Below are positions 25,364-33,342 of a DNA stretch of 64,000 nt, piece after piece (positions within the stretch are counted from its first letter, which is position 1; every line of letters begins with the position of its first letter). The translations under genes were made by a program, and so were the position numbers. Source of the DNA: Pseudomonadota bacterium (GTDB lineage: Bacteria > Myxococcota_A > UBA796 > UBA9615); NCBI GenBank assembly GCA_024229515.1, contig JAAESI010000120.1:57366-121365 (forward strand), given 5' to 3'. The notes beneath the pieces were generated by a model, which was not told the origin of the DNA, made no database searches, and saw nothing but the letters and a program-made list of their open reading frames with translations.

Positions 25364-26776
25364 GTGGGTCGCAACGCCGCCATCGAGCGTGTGCTCGCCG
25401 CCGAAGCGGCCGGGGACCTGTGGAACCGCACCTTGCTGGACTTCCCCGTGTGGAGCCTGGAGCGGCTGCGGCGGTACCGGCAGGAGCTGCTCGCGAACGA
25501 CCCCGAGGCGGCCGCGGCGTCGTCCCAACCGAGGGGCCGGGCCCGCCTCGAAGCGGAGTGGACCAGCGTGCGGGCGTCGTTGGCGGACCTGAAGGCGGGG
25601 CCTCCCCCCAAGCGCGGGCGGGACATCTGGGTGCTCAGCCAGAGCTCGTACCGGCGGCCCACGCCCGACGGGGGATCGCCCTGCATCTTCGCCACGCACC
25701 TTCGTGAGCAGCTCGGGGACCGGCTCCTGTTCGTCGAGATCGACAACGTGCGGATGCCGTCGCTGGGCCGGGAGGATGTCTGCTTCATCGACGCCCTCCA
25801 GGTGCCGGTCCTGACGTCCGCACGGGTCGGTTCGGCGGCCGCGGGGCGCGCGGTTCCCCCGGCCGTGGCCGCCGCGTTTGCGCCCACCCCGCCGCGTCGG
25901 CTCGCGGACCGGGCGTTGTACGGGCGGGGCATGCTCGAACTCGGCCGTCGGTGGATGGACGAGGCGCCGCCGTCGGCGGTGTTCGTGCTCTGCGCCTACA
26001 ACATGCACGTCCCCCTGCAGCTGGCGGCGAAGGAGCGCGGCATCCCCGTGATCGAGCTCCAACACGGGGTGATCCACGAGAGCCACCCGGGCTACGTGCT
26101 GGGCGATCTTCCGGCCGGCCTGCACCCCGCGCCGGACCACCTCGTCACCTTCGGGGACCACTTCGGGCGGGTGATCGAGCGCGAGTGCGACTACTGGACC
26201 GATCGGTGGACGGTGGGCGGGCACGCGTGGCTCAAGCGGGCGCGGAAGCAGCACGCCGAGCCGCGCCCGGACGGCCGCCGAGAGGTGCTGATCTTCAGCC
26301 AGTACGACCTCCCCGTGCGTCGGCAGGTGCTGCAAGCGGCGCGGGACCTGCGTGCGATCTTGGATGACGGCTGGCACGTGGCGATCAAGCCCCACCCCCG
26401 CGAGCCCGACACCGAGGCGTTCTACGCCACCGCCATTGCCGACGGCGTCGAACTGGTCCCCCCCGGTGCGGACTCCTACGCCCGGTTGGGGCGGTGCGAG
26501 CTGGCCGTCTCGGTGTACTCGACCCTCGCCATCGAAGCGTTGGCGTTCCCCTGCCGCAGCGCGGTGCTCCGGAGCCCCCACTGGAGCGAGGCGATCGCCG
26601 CCCTCGTGGACGACGGGATGATCGAGCTGGCGGAGGACGGCGCGGGGCTGGCCCAGCTGGCGCTGTCGGAGCGACCGGGCGGCTCGCGGGAGGAGGTCGC
26701 GCGGGACCTGTTCGGGGTCGGGGTCCCGGAGCCGGACTTCGAGCAGCTGATCGAGCGAGTTCGACGCGCCTTGTAG
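25364..26776 (+). CDS. GT-B-like surface glycan transferase (capsule type)
   Basis: This 470-residue protein has no membrane segment. Two motifs place it near the GT-B capsule and teichoic-acid type transferases. ELQHGVIHESHPGY (about 225-238) has the QHG loop, and WHVAIKPHPREP (about 340) has the KPHP motif. Near the end SVYSTLAIEALAFPC matches the donor-phosphate helix region of these enzymes. The first 90 residues are helical and charged. The GTG start lies one base after the preceding stop. The role as a glycosyl- or polyol-phosphate transferase is inferred from motifs. Confidence 0.72.
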   Translation: MGRNAAIERVLAAEAAGDLWNRTLLDFPVWSLERLRRYRQELLANDPEAAAASSQPRGRARLEAEWTSVRASLADLKAGPPPKRGRDIWVLSQSSYRRPTPDGGSPCIFATHLREQLGDRLLFVEIDNVRMPSLGREDVCFIDALQVPVLTSARVGSAAAGRAVPPAVAAAFAPTPPRRLADRALYGRGMLELGRRWMDEAPPSAVFVLCAYNMHVPLQLAAKERGIPVIELQHGVIHESHPGYVLGDLPAGLHPAPDHLVTFGDHFGRVIERECDYWTDRWTVGGHAWLKRARKQHAEPRPDGRREVLIFSQYDLPVRRQVLQAARDLRAILDDGWHVAIKPHPREPDTEAFYATAIADGVELVPPGADSYARLGRCELAVSVYSTLAIEALAFPCRSAVLRSPHWSEAIAALVDDGMIELAEDGAGLAQLALSERPGGSREEVARDLFGVGVPEPDFEQLIERVRRAL

Positions 26777-26801
26777 GTGTGCTAGAGACCCCACACCGTC
26801 C

Positions 26802-27926
26802 ATGTATGTCCTCCTTCACGGCGCCCGGAAGAACCTCGGCGACTACCTGATCGGCGCGCGCTGCGAAGCGTTGCTGCGCAAGCACCATCCCGACCACGAG
26901 CTGATCCGCCTGCCGTCGTGGCAGTCGCTGGAGCCCCACCGCGAGCTGTTGGAGCGGGCCGACGCGTTGATCATCCTCGGGGGACCCGGCTACCAGAGCC
27001 ACTTCTGGCCGGGCGTGTACCCGCTGACGTCGTCCCCCAAAGCGCTGCCTGCTCCGCTGATCCCGATGGGGCTGGGGTGGAAGGGGTTTCCCGGCGACGA
27101 GCTGACGGTCCGCCGCCACCGCTTCGAGCCGGCGGCCGCCGACCTGCTCCGGCACACCGCGAGGCAGACCCCGTGGATGGGCTGCCGGGACCACTTCACG
27201 CGTCGGGTCCTGAACGCCGAGGGGATCCAGAACGCGCTGATGACCGGCTGCCCGGTCTGGTACCACCTGCCCAGCCTGGGCAAGGCGCCGGTGCTTCCCC
27301 GGCACGTCGAGCGGGTTGTGTTCACCCCTGCCCAGAAGCCGCTGTACCGGGACCAGAGCGTGGACGCCGCGGCCGTGGTGGCGGCTCGGTTCCCCGACGC
27401 CGAACGGATCTGCTCGTTCCACCGCGGCATCGATGCCCACGACCCCGAGATTCCGCCTGCGGACCGCGTGAACAACCGGTTCCTGGCGGACGCCATCGGA
27501 AACCTCGGGTTCGAGGTGCGGGACGTCAGCGGGGACCTCGACAAGATCGAGTTCTACGAGGACTGCGCCGTGCACGTCGGGTACCGGGTCCACGCCCACA
27601 TCCACTTCCTGAGCCGCCGCTACCCGTCGGTGCTGCTCCACGAGGACGGCCGGGGGCGGGGCGTCGACGATGCGCTGGGGCTGCCCGGCGTGCCTGCCTA
27701 CAGCCGAAGCCTCCCGGGGCGGTTCGTGGGGCGGGTCTCCGAGCTGGTCGCGGGGCGGGAGCTCAAGCCAAGGGGGGCGGTCGTCGCGAGCACGACCGCC
27801 GGTGAACAGCTGGACCAGATCCTGCGGGGCGAGGTGCACAGCGGCTGGGCGCGGTACGCGGGGTTGAGCGCCGTCATCGACGCGCACTACGCCGTCATGA
27901 CGGAGTTTCTGGAGTCGCTGCCATGA
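26802..27926 (+). CDS. Polysaccharide pyruvyl transferase-family protein
   Basis: This 374-residue protein resembles the CsaB/WcaK family. It starts with LLHGARKNLGDYLIGARCEAL (the family GxxNxGD pattern). It continues with DALIILGGPGYQSHFWPG (the GGG-like loop), and later has VGYRVHAHIHFLSRRYPSVL and HEDGRGRGVDD, matching the conserved HxxI motif near the C-terminal Rossmann half. Such enzymes attach pyruvate ketals to sugars. The donor-site motif GGPG replaces a common GGG, so another transferase activity is possible. The stop overlaps the next start (ATGA). Confidence 0.75.
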   Translation: MYVLLHGARKNLGDYLIGARCEALLRKHHPDHELIRLPSWQSLEPHRELLERADALIILGGPGYQSHFWPGVYPLTSSPKALPAPLIPMGLGWKGFPGDELTVRRHRFEPAAADLLRHTARQTPWMGCRDHFTRRVLNAEGIQNALMTGCPVWYHLPSLGKAPVLPRHVERVVFTPAQKPLYRDQSVDAAAVVAARFPDAERICSFHRGIDAHDPEIPPADRVNNRFLADAIGNLGFEVRDVSGDLDKIEFYEDCAVHVGYRVHAHIHFLSRRYPSVLLHEDGRGRGVDDALGLPGVPAYSRSLPGRFVGRVSELVAGRELKPRGAVVASTTAGEQLDQILRGEVHSGWARYAGLSAVIDAHYAVMTEFLESLP

Positions 27927-28933
27927 GCGCCAAGGTCTTGGTCACGGGCGGCGCGGGCTACCTCGGCACCCACGCGATCTGCGAGCTGCTGCAGGCGGGG
28001 TACGACGTCGCGGCGGTCGACAACTTCAGCACCGCGGGGCCCGAGGGGCTGGCGCGGGTCGAGCAGATCGTCGGGCGGGCGCCGTCGATCCACGCTGCCG
28101 ACATCCGCGACGTCGACGCTTTGGACGCGGTCTTCGCGACCGAGAAGCCCGATGCGGTCATCCACTTCGCGGCGTTCAAGGCGGTGCGCGAGTCCCAGCA
28201 CGAGCCGCTGCGCTACTACGACAACAACGTCATCGGCACGATTCGCCTCGTCGAAGTGATGGAGCGGGCGGGGTGCCGGCGCATCGTGTTCTCGTCCACC
28301 GCCGGGGTCTACGGGGCGGACGCCCCGATGCCGGTGTCGGAGACCTCCCCGATGGGGGAGCCGACCAACGTCTACGCCCGGACGAAGGTGCAGTGCGAGG
28401 AGATCCTTCAGGACCTCAGCCGGTCGAGCGACGCCTGGACGGTGCTCCTGCTGCGGTACTTCAACCCGGTGGGGGCGCACCCGTCGGCGCTGATCGGCGA
28501 GGACCCGCTGGGTGAGCCGCGCAACCTGATGCCGATCCTGCTGCAGGCCGCCTCCGGCACCCGCGAGCGTCTGGAGGTGTTCGGCGACGACTTCCCCACG
28601 CCCGACGGCACGGCGCTGCGCGACTACATCCACGTGATGGACATCGGGCGGGGCCACGTGGCCGCGGTCGGTCGGTCGCTGACGGAGGGCGGGTGCGAGA
28701 TCTTCAACCTCGGGACGGGGCGGCCGGTGTCGGTGTTGGAGCTTCGCGCGGCGGTCGAAAAGGCCTCCGGTAAGCCGATTCCGTTCCGGTTCGTGGCCCG
28801 TCGTCCGGCGGATGTGGCGGTCAGCTACGCCGATGCCTCCAAGGCCCGGGACGTGCTCGGGTGGAGCCCCCGGTTCGGACTCGAAGACATGGCCCGGGAC
28901 GCGTGGCGCTGGCAGCAGCAAAGCCGCGTGTAG
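27923..28933 (+). CDS. galE: UDP-glucose 4-epimerase family (extended SDR)
   Basis: This is a 336-residue extended short-chain dehydrogenase. VTGGAGYLGTHAICELL binds NAD. The catalytic set is SSTAGVYG followed by YARTKVQCEE (Tyr-xxx-Lys). The GalE signatures RYFNPVGAHPS and LRDYIHVMDIG are present. It probably interconverts UDP-glucose/galactose or their N-acetyl forms to supply the glycan enzymes around it. It overlaps the pyruvyltransferase-like gene by 4 bp and is followed after 9 bp by the cytidylyltransferase fusion. Confidence 0.93.
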   Translation: MSAKVLVTGGAGYLGTHAICELLQAGYDVAAVDNFSTAGPEGLARVEQIVGRAPSIHAADIRDVDALDAVFATEKPDAVIHFAAFKAVRESQHEPLRYYDNNVIGTIRLVEVMERAGCRRIVFSSTAGVYGADAPMPVSETSPMGEPTNVYARTKVQCEEILQDLSRSSDAWTVLLLRYFNPVGAHPSALIGEDPLGEPRNLMPILLQAASGTRERLEVFGDDFPTPDGTALRDYIHVMDIGRGHVAAVGRSLTEGGCEIFNLGTGRPVSVLELRAAVEKASGKPIPFRFVARRPADVAVSYADASKARDVLGWSPRFGLEDMARDAWRWQQQSRV

Positions 28934-28942
28934 GATTCCGCC

Positions 28943-30571
28943 GTGCGTACGCTCGCAGTCATTCCCGCCCGCGGAGGATCGAAGGGGATCCCACGCAAGA
29001 ACCTGCGCCCGATCGGCGGCAAGCCGCTGCTGGGGTGGGCCATCGAAGCCGCCCGCGACGGCGGCGTCGACACGGTGCTGGTCTCCACCGACAGCGATGA
29101 GATCGCGCGCGTGGCGGCTCGCTTCGGCGCTCGGGTGCTGATGCGGGACCCGACGCTGGGGGCCGACGCGGTGACGTTGGATCCGGTGATCCACGAGGCG
29201 GTGGTGAGGCTGGAAGCGGACGGCGAGGCGTACGACGTCATCGTGACGATCCAGCCGACGAGCCCGCTGCTCCGGCCGACGACCGTCGCGCGCATCCTGC
29301 GACGCATGGAGACCGAGCCGGTCGACACGATCCTCACGGCGGTGGACGACACCCACCTCGCCTGGGAGGGCGGGGACGCGGGCCCGGTGCCGGCGTACGA
29401 GGCGCGGGTGAACCGGCAGTCGCTGCCCGCCCGCTTCCGGGAGACCGGGGGGGCCCTCGCGGCGCGTCGCGAGCACGTCACCGCGGGGTCGCGGATCGGC
29501 CCCCGGCTCCAGCTCGAGGTGCTGTCGCACCTGGAGGGGATCGACATCGACACGGCCGACGACTGGCTGATCGCGGAGGCGGCCCTGAGCCAGCGCCGGA
29601 TCGCGTTCGTCGTGATCGGCAGTCCGGGGCGCGGCCTCGGGCACGTGATGCGCGTGATGACGCTGTTGGACTGCCTCGGCGGCCACATCGCCCGGTGCTT
29701 CTGTGCGCCCTCGGAGACCACGGCGATCGAGCGGCTGCGGGCGGCCTTCTTCCCGGTCGAGGTGGTGCCTCGCGAGGGTTTGCAGGACGCCCTGGACCGG
29801 TTCGGGGCCGATGTCGTCGTGCACGACGAGCTCGACACCCGGGCCGAGGATCTGCTCGCCGAGAAGGCCGCGGGCATGAAGGTCATCACCTTCGAGGACA
29901 AGGGCGCGGGGCTCGAGCACGCAGACGCCGTGTTCAACGCGCTGTACCCGGCCGAAGAGTCGGATCCGGAGCGGGGGATTTTCTTCGGGCCGTCGGTGTA
30001 CTGCCTGCGGGAGGAGTTCCGCACGTCGGAGCGGCGGGTCTTCCGAGACGCGCCGGAGCGGGTGCTCGTCACCTTCGGCGGCACCGACCCCAGCGGGTTG
30101 GCGATCAAAGTGTTGGACGTGATTGAGGACGGCCTCGATGTCGCCCTGACGGTCGTGGCCGGTTTCGGCTACCCCCGGTACGACGACCTGGCGGCTCGGG
30201 TCGAGCGGCTGCGCGCGGCGGGGGCCACGGTCGACCTGCTGCAGGACGTCAAGATGATGAGCGACGTGATGGCGTCGGCGGACATCGCGTTCACGTCGGC
30301 GGGGCGCACGCTCTACGAGTTGGCGGCGATGGGCGTGCCCTCGATCGTGCTGGCCCAGAACGAGATCGAGATGAAGCACACGTTCGCCTCGCCGGAGAAC
30401 GGGTTCCTATTCCTGGGGCTGGGTACGGACGCGCCCGCGGGGGCGATTCAGTCCGCCTTCGGCGCGTTGATGCAGTCGGTGCCGCTGCGCCGGCGGATGC
30501 GCGAGTTGATGCTCGGGCTGTCGCTCGAAGATGGACGAGATCGGGTCGTAGCGGCCCTGTTGGAGGACTGA
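28943..30571 (+). CDS. CMP-nonulosonate synthetase fused to PseG-like glycosyl-nucleotide hydrolase
   Basis: Residues 1-215 are an acylneuraminate cytidylyltransferase (IPARGGSKGIPRKN for CTP binding, VTIQPTSPLLRP, ending EGIDIDTADDW). From about 220 a second enzyme begins: RRIAFVVIGSPGRGLGHVMR carries the PseG-type catalytic His (about 234), followed by VLVTFGGTDPSG and a C-terminal GT-B half (SAGRTLYELAAMGVPSIVLA). PseG releases UDP from the sugar precursor of pseudaminic or legionaminic acid, and the cytidylyltransferase activates the final sugar. One chain thus joins two non-consecutive pathway steps; the step between them is the NeuB-like enzyme encoded next (TGATG overlap). The exact sugar is not determined. 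Confidence 0.88.
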   Translation: MRTLAVIPARGGSKGIPRKNLRPIGGKPLLGWAIEAARDGGVDTVLVSTDSDEIARVAARFGARVLMRDPTLGADAVTLDPVIHEAVVRLEADGEAYDVIVTIQPTSPLLRPTTVARILRRMETEPVDTILTAVDDTHLAWEGGDAGPVPAYEARVNRQSLPARFRETGGALAARREHVTAGSRIGPRLQLEVLSHLEGIDIDTADDWLIAEAALSQRRIAFVVIGSPGRGLGHVMRVMTLLDCLGGHIARCFCAPSETTAIERLRAAFFPVEVVPREGLQDALDRFGADVVVHDELDTRAEDLLAEKAAGMKVITFEDKGAGLEHADAVFNALYPAEESDPERGIFFGPSVYCLREEFRTSERRVFRDAPERVLVTFGGTDPSGLAIKVLDVIEDGLDVALTVVAGFGYPRYDDLAARVERLRAAGATVDLLQDVKMMSDVMASADIAFTSAGRTLYELAAMGVPSIVLAQNEIEMKHTFASPENGFLFLGLGTDAPAGAIQSAFGALMQSVPLRRRMRELMLGLSLEDGRDRVVAALLED

Positions 30572-31641
30572 TGTCGACCCTGACCGCCCCGGCCGTGTGC
30601 CCCGCTTTCCGCCGTGACGATGGCGGCCCCTACGTGCTCGCCGAGATCGGCGTGAACCACGAGGGCAAGTTCGACCTGGCGAAGCGGCTGATCGACGAAG
30701 CGATCGCCGGCGGCGCGGACTGCGTGAAGTTCCAGACGTACAAGGCGGGCACGTTGGCGTCGAAGAACTCGCCCTCGTACTGGGACCTGAACGCGGAGCC
30801 GACGACGTCGCAGCACGAGCTGTTCAGCAAGTACGACGGCTTCGGGGCGACCGAGTACGAAGCGCTGGCGGCGTACGCGACCAGCAAGGGCACGACGTTT
30901 GCGTCGACGCCGTTCGACCTGGCGTCGGTCGAGATGCTCGCGCCGCACATGACCTTCTTCAAGATCGCGTCGGCGGACCTGACCAACGGCCCCCTGCTGG
31001 ATGCCGCCGCGGCGCACGGCAAGCCGATGCTGCTGAGCACCGGTGCGTCGCACCTGTCGGAGGTCGAGGAGGCGGTGCGGCGGTTGCGCAAGGTGCTGCC
31101 GCCGGAGCAGATCTGCCTGCTGCACTGCGTGCTCTGCTACCCGACGCCGTACGAACTGGCGAACCTGGCGGTGATCAGCCACCTGCGGCAGGTGTTCCCC
31201 GAGCACCCCATCGGCTACTCGGACCACACCCGCCCGGACCCCGCGATGGCGGTGCTGACCCGCGCCTGGATGCTCGGCGCGACGGTGATCGAGAAGCACT
31301 TCACGCACGACAAGACGCTGCCGGGCAACGACCACTACCACGCGATGGATGAGGGCGATCTGGCCCGCTTCCGGGCGTCGATCGCGCTGCTGCAGCAAAC
31401 CGAGGGCGTTGCCACCAAGAGGGTGCTTCCGGAGGAGGCTCCGGCCCGTCGGAACGCGCGGCGGTCGTTGGTCGCGGTGCGTGATCTTCCGGCCGGGCAC
31501 GTGCTCGCGCGGGAGGATCTGATGGTCAAGCGGCCCGCGCATGGGTTGGCGCCGGCGGCGTTGGACTGGGTCCTGGGCTGCACGCTGACGCAGGCACTGA
31601 CGGAGGACGACTTCCTCACCCGAGAGCACCTGCTCGGCTAG
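30571..31641 (+). CDS. Nonulosonic acid synthase (NeuB/PseI/LegI family)
   Basis: This 356-residue enzyme condenses phosphoenolpyruvate with a six-carbon amino sugar to make a nine-carbon acid. The N-terminal TIM barrel has VLAEIGVNHEGKFDLAKRLI, DCVKFQTYKAGTL, STPFDLASVEML, FKIASADLTN and IGYSDHTRPD, with metal-site residues near EKHFTHDKTLPGNDH. The last 60 residues form an antifreeze-like SAF domain (NARRSLVAVRDLPAGHVLAR). It is the last gene of the glycan operon. Neuraminate, pseudaminate or legionaminate cannot be told apart here; the PseG partner favours the diamino sugars. Confidence 0.92.
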   Translation: MSTLTAPAVCPAFRRDDGGPYVLAEIGVNHEGKFDLAKRLIDEAIAGGADCVKFQTYKAGTLASKNSPSYWDLNAEPTTSQHELFSKYDGFGATEYEALAAYATSKGTTFASTPFDLASVEMLAPHMTFFKIASADLTNGPLLDAAAAHGKPMLLSTGASHLSEVEEAVRRLRKVLPPEQICLLHCVLCYPTPYELANLAVISHLRQVFPEHPIGYSDHTRPDPAMAVLTRAWMLGATVIEKHFTHDKTLPGNDHYHAMDEGDLARFRASIALLQQTEGVATKRVLPEEAPARRNARRSLVAVRDLPAGHVLAREDLMVKRPAHGLAPAALDWVLGCTLTQALTEDDFLTREHLLG

Positions 31642-31649
31642 CAGCGGCA

Positions 31650-31811
31650 GCCGCTGAGGGCGGTCAGCGGCGCCTTCGGAGACGCTGGGTCTCCCAAATG
31701 GCCGCTGACGGTCGTCAGCGCTGCTTTTGGAGATGGCGGCTGAGGGCGGTCAGGTGTCGCCTTCGGAGATGCTGGGTCTCCCAAATGGCCGCTGACGGTC
31801 GTCAGCGCTGC
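31650..31811. repeat. Tandem 86-bp palindrome-containing repeat
   Basis: Two near-identical units (31653-31738 and 31739 to about 31811) lie between the convergent NeuB-like and flippase genes. Each has GCTGAGGGCGGTCAG, CGCCTTCGGAGA, GGGTCTCCCAAATGG and the hairpin CGCTGAC-GGTC-GTCAGCG. The first unit is preceded by a stronger hairpin, GCCGCTGA-GGGCGG-TCAGCGGC (31650-31671). The units differ by a few substitutions and one indel. It may act as a bidirectional terminator or be a REP-like dispersed element. The rest of the 197 bp gap holds no gene. Confidence 0.8.
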
Positions 31812-31838
31812 CGCCGGTGACCGGACCGCACCCTCGCG

Positions 31839-33299
31839 CTACTTCGACTTGCTTCGCTGCCGCAGCACCGACCGCGCGGCGCCCCCGATGTCCTTGGCGT
31901 CCAGCGCAAAGGCGGCGAGGCCGAAGCCCACCATCGCGCCGATCCGCACCACCAGGGTCTGGTCGTGCGCGAAGTACAGCGTCGCCCCCACCAACGGCGC
32001 CAGGACGGCGGCCTTGCCGAACTTCAGGGGCACCTTCCGCGCCCGCCGCGCCATGATCCCGACCAGCAGCAGCGACAGCCCGTGGCTCGTCGTCGTCGCC
32101 CACGCCGCCCCCACGAGCCCGTGCTCGGGGATCCAGCGCGCGTTCAGGAACACGTTCACCGCCGCTGCCGGCAACGTCGCCAGCGCCAACCAGCGCGCGG
32201 TCGCCTTGTTCGCCATCACCAGGGCGGTGTTCACGAGGTAGTACGACCGCAGGAAGCCGCCGAAGGCCAGGATCGGCACCACCGCCGCCGCCGGCGCGTA
32301 GCTCTTGGATGCAAACGCCGACGTGATCGCGACCAACTCCGGGGCCAGCAGTCCGACGCCGACGCTGACCGTCGCCACGACCGTGACCACGAAGAACGAC
32401 AGCACCCGCACCTTGCTCCAGTCGTGCGAGTCGCGGTCCCGGTCCTCCCGCATGACGAACGGCACCCACGCCCGCTGCATGCCCATCGCGAACATGAAGA
32501 CGATCGAGCCCAGTTGCGCGCCCAGCAGGTACATGCCGGTGGCGTTCAGGCCGTGCTCCGGGTGGGCGGCGAGAAGCACCTTGTCCGTCGCCTGGAAGAT
32601 GATCCCCGCCAGCGCGTGCGGCAGCAGCGGAATGCCGTAGACGAGGGAGTCCTTCAGGCTCGGTCCGTCGATGCCCACCGAAGGCCTCGGCTCCAGCTTG
32701 CGAATGCCCCACAGCGCCCCGATCGAGAACGAGATCGCGGTCGCCAGGAGCAGCCCCTCCGTCTTCCACCCGAGCCCGACGACGAGCACGAAGATGAGGA
32801 TCAGCATCACGAACCAGCGGAAGACGTTCAGTCGGGTGTGGACCCCCGCCTTGCCCCCGAACTGCAGCCACGCCATCACGAGGTTGAAGCCCGCCTGGCC
32901 GGCCACCCCGACCAGCCCCGCGGCCGCCACCGTCAGCGGGATGTTGTCCACCCGCCGTCCGATCGAGGGCCACACCACGAACGCGACCGCGGTGAGCACC
33001 ACCGCGGCGCCGATGACGTACGTGAACACCGACGAGATCAGCTTGCGGACCGCGTCGGGATCGCCCTCGCGCTCGGTCCCCAGGCGCAGCAGCGCGTGGG
33101 ACTGCCCGACGATCGAGAGCATCACCAGGAGCATGACGGCGTCCTTGACGACCCCGTACGCGCCCAACTCCTCCTTGGTCAGCAACGCCGTGTACAGCGG
33201 CAGCAACAGGAAGTTGCCGGCTCGCATGAAGAACAGCCCGAGCGTGTACAGCCCGCCCTCGCGGAACAGCTTCAGACCTGTCGATCCCGTCGATGCCAT
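31839..33299 (-). CDS. Polysaccharide flippase (Wzx/MATE-like)
   Basis: This is a 486-residue membrane protein with about 12-14 hydrophobic helices, arranged as in O-antigen/teichoic-acid exporters. The N-terminus (YTLGLFFMRAGNFLLLPLYT then KEELGAYGVV) is characteristic of the polysaccharide biosynthesis exporter family. The C-terminal half has paired helices with Arg/Lys-rich cytoplasmic ends. It would move the lipid-linked glycan, built by the surrounding transferases, across the inner membrane. It faces the glycan operon with the palindromic repeats in between. A TACGCT box ends 8 bp before its ATG. Confidence 0.85.
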   Translation of the reverse strand: MASTGSTGLKLFREGGLYTLGLFFMRAGNFLLLPLYTALLTKEELGAYGVVKDAVMLLVMLSIVGQSHALLRLGTEREGDPDAVRKLISSVFTYVIGAAVVLTAVAFVVWPSIGRRVDNIPLTVAAAGLVGVAGQAGFNLVMAWLQFGGKAGVHTRLNVFRWFVMLILIFVLVVGLGWKTEGLLLATAISFSIGALWGIRKLEPRPSVGIDGPSLKDSLVYGIPLLPHALAGIIFQATDKVLLAAHPEHGLNATGMYLLGAQLGSIVFMFAMGMQRAWVPFVMREDRDRDSHDWSKVRVLSFFVVTVVATVSVGVGLLAPELVAITSAFASKSYAPAAAVVPILAFGGFLRSYYLVNTALVMANKATARWLALATLPAAAVNVFLNARWIPEHGLVGAAWATTTSHGLSLLLVGIMARRARKVPLKFGKAAVLAPLVGATLYFAHDQTLVVRIGAMVGFGLAAFALDAKDIGGAARSVLRQRSKSK

Positions 33300-33307
33300 C
33301 GGCGGGG

Positions 33308-33325
33308 AGCGTAGCCGACGGCTAC
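33308..33325. promoter_or_regulatory. Divergent promoter region with operator-like palindrome
   Basis: Between the flippase (minus) and M48 protease (plus) genes, GTAGCC-GAC-GGCTAC forms a perfect inverted repeat (33311-33325). It overlaps the minus-strand -10-like TACGCT (33308-33313), which ends 8 bp before the flippase ATG. On the plus strand TAGCGT (33331-33336) ends 6 bp before the protease GTG. Confidence 0.35.
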
Positions 33326-33342
33326 CCTGCTAGCGTTCGGGG

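Noticed and set aside
22672..25932. A 1086-codon minus-strand frame
   Set aside because: Only the last 295 residues (GT2) are supported; the remainder is antisense to the GT-C protein and the GT-B-like transferase.
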